Of a DNA stretch of 64,000 nucleotides, positions 57,227 through 64,000 are shown one piece after another. The notes under the pieces were generated by a model. It was not told the origin of the DNA and did no database searches. It saw only the letters and a program-made list of their open reading frames with translations. Location: the NCBI GenBank assembly GCA_000719025.1, contig JODP01000003.1, positions 1 to 64,000 on the forward strand, read 5' to 3'. Positions within the stretch are counted from its first letter, which is position 1. Each line of letters opens with the position of its first letter. This DNA is from Kineosporia aurantiaca JCM 3230. GTDB taxonomy: Bacteria; Actinomycetota; Actinomycetes; Actinomycetales; Kineosporiaceae. Both the position numbers and the translations under genes were made by a program.

Positions 57227-59928
57227 TCGGCCCGCTCCACCTCGCCGGTCGCGATGTTGCCCGCGTTGGTGAGGTCGCGCCAAGTGAAGGTGAGGGTGTC
57301 CGGATCGGCCGGGTCCTGCACCAGGATCACCTCACCGAGCTTGGCGCAGGCCCCATCGGGATTGTTCTTGTTCAGCACCGGTACTCGCAGCCGGGCGGTG
57401 GAGTAACCGGCGTTCTCGACCGTGACGTTGGAAGAACAGCCGAGCTCCTTGATCTCCATGGTGCCCGGCTTCTTCTTGCCGCCCTTGAGGTCGAGCCGAA
57501 CCTCCCAGTTCTGCACGGCGCCGAGCGGCTGCGAAATATCGCCCTCCCAGACCCCTTCCAAGGGGTATGGGAGGGTTCCGGCCGCCGCCACCTTGCTGCT
57601 GCTCCCGGAATCGTCCTCGGACGAATCACTTTTTGACGAACTGCTGTTGTCCGTCGAGCCCTTGGACGAACCGGACGTGCACGTGCCGTCCGCCCCGGCG
57701 TTCAGCAAATCGCTGCAAGAACCCGAATTATCGGTCTTCGCGCCCTTTTCGCTGCTGCCGCTCGGGCTGCTGTACCCGCCACCGCTCGAGGAGACGTTGG
57801 ACACGGCTTTCCAGACGCCTGCGCCCACGACGATCGCCAGCACCACGGCGACGACACCGAGAACGAGGGGCCTGCGGCTCTTCGGCGAATTCTGGCTCGG
57901 GGTGGGGATTTGGGTGGGTGCGTTGCTCTGGCCACCGCCCCAGGGCTGGTTCCATCCGGTTGCATTCGGGGGCGCGGCCGGGCCGCTGTTACCCGTTCGC
58001 TGGTTGGGCGCTGGGGTGCTCGACGGCTGCCCCCAACCCTGCTGCCTACTGTTTGGCTGCTGGGGGTTTGGCAGCTGGGGGTTTGGCGGCTGGCTCCACC
58101 GCTGCTGAGGGGCCTGCGGGGCTTGGATCGGGTTCTGCCCCGAGGGATTCGGGAACGCCGGGTTCTGCACCTGCGGTGCGCGAGTCGCCGCGTTCAACCC
58201 CTGCTGATGCGCGGTTCCTGGCTGCCGATTCTTCGGGCTTGCGGGGTTTCCCGGTGGGCGGGACCGCGTGGACGGCTGACCCCAGATCGGGATCTCTGGC
58301 TGGGACTGATCCGCTGACGGCTGACCACTTCCCGGCTGAACTGGACCAGAGGGCACCTTTCCCAGACCCGGCTGAGGCGAACGCTGGCCCGCTTGCTGCC
58401 AACCCGTTTGCCCCTGGGCGGGCTGCGGGGAGTTCGTCTGCCCTTGGCCCGGCTGCGGCCGAGCAGTCTTCCCCGCCTGACCCTGATCCCTCTGGCCCGT
58501 CTGGCCGGTCCGGCCTGGCGCCGCCTGATCTTGACCTGCCTGCCGTTGAGCAGCTTGCCCCTGCCCCACCTGCTGCGGACCAGACTGAGACGGCCCCGCC
58601 CCAAACTGCCCCGGACCCGCATTCCCCTGGCCGGGCTGAATCTGCCCCGACGGAGGCGCTCCCCACCCCGACTGCGGCGAACCCGCTGAAGGCTGTCCAA
58701 CCGGCGGCGAGTACTGCCCCGGCGTCTGAGCGGCAGCCGGCGAGGGGTTCTGGTTCGGGCGCTGGGCGCGCGAAGCTGGGGTAGGACGAGGTGGGTTCGC
58801 ATTCGCAGCGGCTGGGGTACCCCAGGGCGGGATGTCGCCCGAAGGGATGCCCGGACTGACCGGCCCCGTGGTGCCAGTCGGCCGCGGCGGGCGTAGGCGG
58901 CCTGGGTTGGGGTTGCGTACGGTCGGGCCCTCTTCGACCGAGGTGGCTTGGGGACGTTCGACCCGGGTTTGCGCGACCGTGGCCGGGCGGTGCACCTCGG
59001 TGGGGTGCACGTCCGGGTCCAGCGGGGTCTCCCCCGTGGCGTAGCTCTCGGTCGGGCCGGTCGTAGTGGACTCGACGAGCTGCGTGGCCTCGGCCAGGAC
59101 GACCGTGGAGTTCGGCGGGTTCACGTCCTCCGGACGGCCGAGCAGCATGGACAAGGCGTGCTGGGCGGTGGGCCGGTAGGCCGGGTCCTTGCTGAAGCAC
59201 TGCCGCAGCACTGCCAGCAGTTCCGGCGGTACCCCGGAGAGGTCCGGCTCCTCGTGGGCGATCTTGTTGATCGCCGCCATCATGTGCGGAGCCTCGAAAG
59301 GCGCCCGCCCGGTGGCCGCGAACGTCATTACTGAGCCCCAGGCGAACAGGTCGGTCGAGGGACCTATCCGCTCGCCCCGCAACTGCTCCGGGGACATGTA
59401 GGCCGGGGTCCCGAACAGCTTGCTGATCTTGGTGGTGTCGTTCGACAGATCCCGCGCAATGCCGAAGTCGATGACCCGCGGTCCCTCCGGCGACATCATC
59501 ACGTTGGCCGGCTTCATGTCCCGGTGCACCACGCCGGCCTGGTGAATGGCCGCCAGAGCAGTGGCCGTGCCGATTGCCAGGCGCTGCAAGCGGGTGCCGC
59601 TCAGCGGGCCGTGCGCCTCGACGTACTGCTGCAGCGAAGGGCCCTCGATGAACTCGCTGATCACGTAGGGCGGCTGCGCCTCCAGGTCGAAGTCCAGGAT
59701 TTGCGCGGTGCAGAACGGCGCGACCCGGCGGGCGGCGGCCACTTCCTTGGCGAACTGCTCCCGCGAGCGCTCGTCCTCGACCCGCAGCATCTTGACCGCC
59801 ACGTGCTCGCCGAGCGCGGAAATGCCCAGGTAGACGACTCCCTGGCCACCCGACCCGATGCGCCCGGCCAGCCGGTGACCGGCTACCTGCTCAGGGTCTC
59901 CGGTGCGTAAGGGAGCGACGTCGGGCAC
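57223..59928 (-). CDS. Membrane Ser/Thr protein kinase, tandem copy 1
   Basis: This 901-residue kinase has Gly-loop IGSGGQGVVY, Lys46, catalytic loop HRDMKPAN (Asp137), DFG at Asp154 and SPEQ. A very long low-complexity linker of about 350 residues follows, rich in Pro/Gln/Gly (GQGQ, QPGQGQ repeats), then one TM helix (near 690-715), a Ser/Gly/Asp-rich stretch and a C-terminal extracytoplasmic domain (VWEGDISQPLG, MEIKELGCSSN, DGACAKLGEV). This terminal domain, with its Cys pair, is shared with the next kinase. It has no PASTA repeats. Tandem duplication with divergent linkers is evident. Confidence 0.94.
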   Translation of the reverse strand: MPDVAPLRTGDPEQVAGHRLAGRIGSGGQGVVYLGISALGEHVAVKMLRVEDERSREQFAKEVAAARRVAPFCTAQILDFDLEAQPPYVISEFIEGPSLQQYVEAHGPLSGTRLQRLAIGTATALAAIHQAGVVHRDMKPANVMMSPEGPRVIDFGIARDLSNDTTKISKLFGTPAYMSPEQLRGERIGPSTDLFAWGSVMTFAATGRAPFEAPHMMAAINKIAHEEPDLSGVPPELLAVLRQCFSKDPAYRPTAQHALSMLLGRPEDVNPPNSTVVLAEATQLVESTTTGPTESYATGETPLDPDVHPTEVHRPATVAQTRVERPQATSVEEGPTVRNPNPGRLRPPRPTGTTGPVSPGIPSGDIPPWGTPAAANANPPRPTPASRAQRPNQNPSPAAAQTPGQYSPPVGQPSAGSPQSGWGAPPSGQIQPGQGNAGPGQFGAGPSQSGPQQVGQGQAAQRQAGQDQAAPGRTGQTGQRDQGQAGKTARPQPGQGQTNSPQPAQGQTGWQQAGQRSPQPGLGKVPSGPVQPGSGQPSADQSQPEIPIWGQPSTRSRPPGNPASPKNRQPGTAHQQGLNAATRAPQVQNPAFPNPSGQNPIQAPQAPQQRWSQPPNPQLPNPQQPNSRQQGWGQPSSTPAPNQRTGNSGPAAPPNATGWNQPWGGGQSNAPTQIPTPSQNSPKSRRPLVLGVVAVVLAIVVGAGVWKAVSNVSSSGGGYSSPSGSSEKGAKTDNSGSCSDLLNAGADGTCTSGSSKGSTDNSSSSKSDSSEDDSGSSSKVAAAGTLPYPLEGVWEGDISQPLGAVQNWEVRLDLKGGKKKPGTMEIKELGCSSNVTVENAGYSTARLRVPVLNKNNPDGACAKLGEVILVQDPADPDTLTFTWRDLTNAGNIATGEVERAD

Positions 59929-60033
59929 CGCTGCAGTCTGCCATCCGGACCGCGTGATTCAGTAGTACTCAGGGTGAACGTGCATGCTTGGGCAGGTTAG
60001 GATCACTCTGTGCTCATCCGATCCGCCGCAGAG

Positions 60034-62436
60034 TCACTGTCGCGTGAGCGTCCCGCTGGCATCGTTATCGGCCTGGTTCTCGTCTTTCCAGGCGTACTCC
60101 AGTTGATCGTTCCCATCCAGCGTGAGCTGCACGGTGCTTAGGTCTACACACTGCCCCCAAGCGTCATCCTCCAGGCGTGTCGCCATGACCACTGTGCTCT
60201 CCGTGGCGGAGTCGACGGTCAGCGCTCCGGCACAGCCCAGCTCGCGGATCTCGATCTGCCCCTGACCGGCTCCCGCCTGAAGATTGATCTCCACCTCGTA
60301 CGACGCGACCTTGCCGTTCGGCTGGTCCACCTCACCGCTCCACTCGCCGGTGGTCCAATCCGGCAGGACCGTGCCGATCGGCGGGGTCGACGACGATCCC
60401 GAATCACTGTTCTGCCCGCCCTGAGATCCCGTCCCTGGGCTGCCCCTGTCCAAGAACGCCCGCAAGGCAATGGCCCCGCCCGCAACCATGCCCCCACCGA
60501 GCAGAAGCACCAGCAAAACCGCTCCAACCCCGGAACGCAACCCGGCCAACGGTTTTCGTTGGACGGGGGCAATCGTGTCCGACGGGCCGCCCGGCGCCGG
60601 AACCAAAGGTTGCGGCGTCCCGAATTCTGGCTCTTCTACGCGGTTGCCCCTGGCGCCGTCAGTGAGGGCCCGGTCTCCGGATACGGATCTTTCTGAATCG
60701 ACGGGACCCGGCTGGGCTGGGGGACGCGGCACCGGCGTGGGGATCGTCTCCGCGTCCTGCGAGATCGTTCCGCTCCACGCCGTTGGCGCGGGCTCGGCGG
60801 CGCGAGCGGTGCTGGCCAGGGCCGAAATCTCGCCGGCTCGGTCACCGGGCCCAGAGCCGTTGGCGGCCCCCGGAACCGGGCCGGACTTTCGAGTGCTCGA
60901 AGTCTGAGTAGGCCCGGCGTTCGTGCCCGGGCCAGAGGCTGCCTGGCCTACGCTCGCGCCCTGCCCAGCGACAGCCGGGTCTGAGGTAACCGGACTCGAA
61001 GTAGCCCGACCCGAGGCAAGCGAACCCGAAGCAGCCCGGCTTGAGGCAGGCAAGCCCGAAGCAACCCCACCCGAGGCAGGCGAACCCGAAGCAGCCCGAC
61101 CCGAGGCAGGCGAACCCGAGGCAACCCGGCCCGAGGCAGGCAAGCCCGGAACAACCCCACCCGAGGCAGGCAAGCCCGAGGCAGGCAAGCCCGAAGCAGC
61201 CTGGCCCGAGGCAGGCAAGCCCGAAGCAACCCGGCCCGAGGCAGCTGAGCCGATGACGGCACCGGACACGGCCTCAACCGCCGGGCCCTCTCCGGCAACC
61301 TGTCCGGAAGCAGGAACGCTGCTGACCGGCACGGCCGGATCTGAGGCAACAGCACCCGCGTTCTGCTCCGAACCAGCCTGGCCAGCCTCAGCACCCCGAG
61401 CTCCAGCCCCACCATCGCCGGAGCTCCCGGATTCAGCAGCCCGCTCCCGGCCGACGGAAACCGGTCCGAGTCCGCCCAGGCCCGGACCGACCTTGATGTC
61501 CTGCGCAGTCACCAAGGTCTGATCGGGTCCGGCTTCCGAGCCCGAGCCCGAGCCCGCCGGATCGCCCGTGGCCGCTCGCGCCAGCCGGCTGCCCTCGGCC
61601 AGCACCACGGTCGGGTCCTCCGCATCGTGCACCGGCGCCGGGCGCCCGAGCAGCATGGCCAGGGTCTGCTGGGCCGTCGGGCGGCGCGACGCGTCCTTGT
61701 TCAGGCACGGGACGAGCACTTCGGCCAGGGCCGGAGGCACGCCGCCGAGGTCCGGCTCCATCGTGGTGATCCGGTGCACCACGGCCATCATGTGCTTCGC
61801 GTCGAAGGGGGCGCGGCCGGTGGCGGCGAAGGCCATCACCGAAGCCCAGGCGAACATGTCGGTCTGTGGGCTGACCCGCTCGGCCCGGATCTGCTCCGGC
61901 GCCATGTAGGCCGGGGTGCCGAAAACCCGGCTGGTGATCGTGGTCTCGTTGGACATGTCGCGGGCAATGCCGAAGTCGATGACCCGTGGCCCGTCGGCCG
62001 AGACCATGACGTTGGCCGGCTTCAGGTCGCGGTGCACCACACCGGCCTGATGGATGGCCGCGAGGGCGGTGACGGTGCCGATCGCCAGCCGGTGCAGCCG
62101 GCTGCCGCTGAGCGGACCGGACTCGCGGACCAGTTGCTGCAGGGACGGACCCTCGATGAACTCGCTGACTACGTAGGGCGATTCGCCCTCCAGGTCGAAG
62201 GTGATGACCCGTGCGGTGCAGAACGCGGCCACGCGCCGGGCCGCGCCGACCTCCTTGGCGAACTGCCGGCGAGACCGCTCGTCCTCCAGCCGGAGGCGTT
62301 TGATCGCCACCTGCTCGCCGCCTGCGCCGACCCCGAGGAAGACCACCCCCTGGCCGCCCTGACCCAGGCGGCGCACGATGCGGTACCCGGCGACCTGATC
62401 CGGGTCATCGGTGCGCAGGGCGGTTACGTCGAGCAT
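60034..62436 (-). CDS. Membrane Ser/Thr protein kinase, tandem copy 2
   Basis: This protein has 800 residues from ATG 62436, which aligns with the start of copy 1 (MLDVTALRTDDPDQVAGYRI against MPDVAPLRTG...). It has Gly-loop LGQGGQGVVF, Lys46, HRDLKPAN (Asp137), DFG (Asp154) and APEQ. The linker carries decapeptide repeats of the ASGLPASGxx type (see repeat entry), then TM and the same C-terminal domain as copy 1 (EWSGEVDQPNG, IEIRELGCAGA, WGQCVDLSTV). The shared extracytoplasmic module probably senses or binds a common ligand type. Confidence 0.94.
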   Translation of the reverse strand: MLDVTALRTDDPDQVAGYRIVRRLGQGGQGVVFLGVGAGGEQVAIKRLRLEDERSRRQFAKEVGAARRVAAFCTARVITFDLEGESPYVVSEFIEGPSLQQLVRESGPLSGSRLHRLAIGTVTALAAIHQAGVVHRDLKPANVMVSADGPRVIDFGIARDMSNETTITSRVFGTPAYMAPEQIRAERVSPQTDMFAWASVMAFAATGRAPFDAKHMMAVVHRITTMEPDLGGVPPALAEVLVPCLNKDASRRPTAQQTLAMLLGRPAPVHDAEDPTVVLAEGSRLARAATGDPAGSGSGSEAGPDQTLVTAQDIKVGPGLGGLGPVSVGRERAAESGSSGDGGAGARGAEAGQAGSEQNAGAVASDPAVPVSSVPASGQVAGEGPAVEAVSGAVIGSAASGRVASGLPASGQAASGLPASGLPASGGVVPGLPASGRVASGSPASGRAASGSPASGGVASGLPASSRAASGSLASGRATSSPVTSDPAVAGQGASVGQAASGPGTNAGPTQTSSTRKSGPVPGAANGSGPGDRAGEISALASTARAAEPAPTAWSGTISQDAETIPTPVPRPPAQPGPVDSERSVSGDRALTDGARGNRVEEPEFGTPQPLVPAPGGPSDTIAPVQRKPLAGLRSGVGAVLLVLLLGGGMVAGGAIALRAFLDRGSPGTGSQGGQNSDSGSSSTPPIGTVLPDWTTGEWSGEVDQPNGKVASYEVEINLQAGAGQGQIEIRELGCAGALTVDSATESTVVMATRLEDDAWGQCVDLSTVQLTLDGNDQLEYAWKDENQADNDASGTLTRQ
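61010..61250 (-). repeat. In-frame 30-bp tandem repeat in the kinase linker
   Basis: About eight imperfect 30-bp units alternate 15-bp blocks such as CCCGAGGCAGGCAAG and CCCGAAGCAGCCCGA. They encode decapeptides ASGLPASGRV, ASGSPASGRA and similar on the minus strand. The repeat is coding and lies between the kinase and TM parts. Its regular phase makes copy number likely to vary between strains. Confidence 0.85.
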
Positions 62437-62654
62437 GCGGCCATAGTGCCATCGACCCCCGACAAGACGGACGAAAAGTCCAATCCGTGACATCGACGTC
62501 ACGATGCGTCAGCCGGATCCGCTGCGGGTCGGGCTGCGGGTCGACTCAGGGGCAACCCTGATGCTCTTGAGGATCATCCGGATTACGCTGACCAAGGGTC
62601 GAGCGGTGGGGAAGGACCGCCCGGCCCGATTCTGGCTGAGGGGGCGTTGAGCGT

Positions 62655-63410
62655 ATGGTCCACACCTGGCGTGGAATCCGGGAACTGGTTCTGCTGGGAG
62701 CACTCTGGAGCGTGTACTCACTCTCCCGGCTGCTCGCCTCGGCGGATCTGCATCCCGCCACCGAGCGGGCGAAATCCCTGCTGGGCGTGGAGAAGTTCGC
62801 CGGTATCGACATCGAGATGAGCCTCAACCGGTTCACCTCGGGCGACGAGTGGCTGGCGGCCGGGGCGAGCTATTACTACGCGGCCGCCCACTACGTGGTC
62901 ACGGCGGCGGTGCTGCTCCTGCTCTGGTTCAGCGGCGACCAGCATCACCGAAGGGCCCGCAATGCCCTGGTGCTGGCCACGGTCGCGGCCCTGACCGTCT
63001 ACATCCTGCTGCCCACGGCGCCGCCCCGGCTCCTCCCGGGGTACATCGACACGCTCGCCCAGAACGCCGACCAGGGCTGGTGGGGGCGGGGGGAGTCGCT
63101 GCCGGGCGGGATGGGCCGGATGACCAACGAGCTGGCCGCGATGCCGTCGATGCACGCCGGCTGGGCGTTGTGGGTGGCCCTGACCGTCGGCCTGATCACC
63201 ACCAACCGGCTGCTGCGGACCCTGGGCTGGGCCCACGCCGGGCTGACCGCGCTGGTGGTGGTCGGTACCGGCAACCACTGGGTGCTGGACGTGCTGGTCG
63301 GCTGGCTGGTGGTCGGCGCGGCCTGGGGACTGGTCGGCCGGCTTCAGGGGGAGCCCGAAAGCCCGGTCCGGGAGGAGCTTCCCGAAGCTACTCGCTCTCC
63401 GTCGCCGTGA
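62655..63410 (+). CDS. PAP2-superfamily (PAP2_3) membrane phosphatase-like protein
   Basis: This 251-residue polytopic protein has about six TM helices and the PAP2 core motifs PSMHAGWALW (His in SxxH) and GTGNHWVLDVLVGW (HxxxD), plus TAPPRLLPG near motif 1. This group includes inositol-phosphoryl-ceramide-synthase-like and phosphatidate/undecaprenyl-phosphate phosphatase-like proteins; the lipid substrate is unknown. ATG 62655 has GAGGGGG about 11 bases upstream. The last 23 bp overlap the convergent ilvA end. Confidence 0.9.
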   Translation: MVHTWRGIRELVLLGALWSVYSLSRLLASADLHPATERAKSLLGVEKFAGIDIEMSLNRFTSGDEWLAAGASYYYAAAHYVVTAAVLLLLWFSGDQHHRRARNALVLATVAALTVYILLPTAPPRLLPGYIDTLAQNADQGWWGRGESLPGGMGRMTNELAAMPSMHAGWALWVALTVGLITTNRLLRTLGWAHAGLTALVVVGTGNHWVLDVLVGWLVVGAAWGLVGRLQGEPESPVREELPEATRSPSP

Positions 63411-64000
63411 TCTGGTAGCCGGCCGCGACCAGATCCTGCACCACCTGACCGCAGTGCGCCCGCCCGCGGGTCTCCACCCAGAGCGCCACCTCGACCTCGT
63501 TGACCGCGGTCCGGGCCCCGGTGCGCACGTGCTCCACCTCCATCACGTTCGCGCCGGTGGTGGCCAGGCGCAGCAGCAGCTGGGCCAGGGAGCCCGGGGT
63601 GTCGGCCACCCGCACCTGCATCCGCAGGTACCGCCCGGCCGAGGCCAGGCCGTGCCGGATCAGCCGCATCAGCAGCAGCGGGTCCACGTTGCCGCCGGAA
63701 AGCACGGCCAGGGCTGGGGTCTCGACCTCCAGCCCGTCCTTCAGCAGGGCCGCCACGGCGACCGCGCCGGCCGGCTCGATCAGTAGCTTCTGCCGTTCCA
63801 GCATCAGCAGCAGGGCCCGCGAGATTGTCTCCTCGTCCACCGTGACCAGATCGTCGACCAAGCGCTCGACGATGGCGAAGGGCACGTCGCCGGGCCGGCC
63901 GACCGCAATACCGTCGGCCATCGTGCTCATCGAGGGCAGCGACTCCGGCTTCCCGGCGGCCAGCGAGGGCGGGTAGGCGGCTGCGCTGGCAGCCTGCACC
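63388..64000 (-). CDS. ilvA: Threonine ammonia-lyase, C-terminal part (runs off window)
   Basis: The visible part covers just over 200 C-terminal residues of a PLP threonine dehydratase. VQAASAAAYPPSL (first residues at the edge), SMADGIAVGRPGD-like STMADGIAVGRPGD, LLIEPAGAVAVAALL and LSGGNVDPLLL are typical. An ACT-like regulatory domain follows (VRVADTPGSLAQLL, GANVMEVEHVRTG). The length and single ACT domain fit the TdcB/short IlvA type rather than the long two-ACT IlvA. The N-terminal half with the PLP lysine is beyond 64000. Confidence 0.93.
   Translation of the reverse strand, partial: VQAASAAAYPPSLAAGKPESLPSMSTMADGIAVGRPGDVPFAIVERLVDDLVTVDEETISRALLLMLERQKLLIEPAGAVAVAALLKDGLEVETPALAVLSGGNVDPLLLMRLIRHGLASAGRYLRMQVRVADTPGSLAQLLLRLATTGANVMEVEHVRTGARTAVNEVEVALWVETRGRAHCGQVVQDLVAAGYQITATESE

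Noticed and set aside
61010..61250. CRISPR-like tandem repeat
   Set aside because: The units are contiguous, imperfect and in frame within a kinase linker, with no unique spacers or cas genes.
1..64000. tRNA genes, insertion sequences, integrases, att sites
   Set aside because: I looked for GTTCGAATC-type T-arms, transposase/integrase motifs and flanking direct repeats and saw none; without tRNAscan or a repeat finder a degenerate copy could be missed.

Overview
The window comes from a very GC-rich, motile, saprophytic actinobacterium. The left edge holds the 5' end of a 16S rRNA gene with a standard actinobacterial promoter. The 16S fragment is compatible with a Kineosporiaceae-like lineage, but under 100 bases are visible, so that placement is tentative. 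F420-type and mycofactocin-type oxidoreductases, CYTH-CHAD, LmeA-like and DUF4230 proteins, PASTA-less Ser/Thr kinases and an Ada-AlkA fusion all fit Actinomycetota. No phage, insertion sequence, CRISPR array, tRNA or plasmid function was seen, so this looks like ordinary chromosome.

Layout. 1-1.0 kb: 16S 5' end, its leader and promoter, and a small Cys/His protein. 1.7-9 kb: chemoreceptor, F420-dependent dehydrogenase-like protein, a DUF3072 protein, two tandem LmeA-like (DUF2993) proteins and an OmpR-type two-component system. 9-11.5 kb: first GGDEF-EAL protein. 11.5-18.7 kb: sugar-uptake operon (GH13 glucosidase, binding protein, two permeases, alpha/beta hydrolase; no ATPase) with a LacI regulator and palindromic operators. 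18.7-21.6 kb: second GGDEF-EAL gene with a DUF5317 membrane protein and an upstream 33-codon gene. 21.9-24.5 kb: zinc ABC operon with a Zur-like box. 24.6-30.7 kb: DUF4230 protein, an 840-residue membrane protein with a hydrolase-like motif, RNase HI and CYTH-CHAD. 30.9-33.5 kb: aspartate aminotransferase and an auxiliary tryptophanyl-tRNA synthetase behind a Trp-Trp leader peptide and attenuator. 33.5-39.5 kb: secreted protein, ThiM, a four-copy inverted repeat, and an LLM monooxygenase-rhodanese-amidase-GntR operon. 39.8-47.4 kb: Ada-AlkA, acetate permease pair, and a second solute:Na+ symporter pair in one operon with a LytTR-type two-component system. 47.5-52 kb: mycofactocin-type SDR, PEP-mutase-like enzyme, and a trpB-trpA-gntR cassette. 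52-62.5 kb: PIG-V-like mannosyltransferase, ECF sigma factor and three Ser/Thr kinases. 62.6-64 kb: PAP2-like protein and the 3' half of ilvA.

The most interesting content is regulatory. Two separate tryptophan-related units occur. The first is trpS, preceded by a possibly leaderless peptide with two Trp codons and mutually exclusive 1:2, 2:3 and 3:4 hairpins. The second is a trpBA cassette that carries its own HutC-type regulator and two GTTCTA/TAGAAC palindromes at its promoter; its TrpA has a Glu where the catalytic Asp60 is expected. Crp-type TGTGA-N6-TCACA sites, a Zur-type box and LacI-type palindromes can also be read directly. The two tandem kinases share a Cys-paired extracytoplasmic domain.
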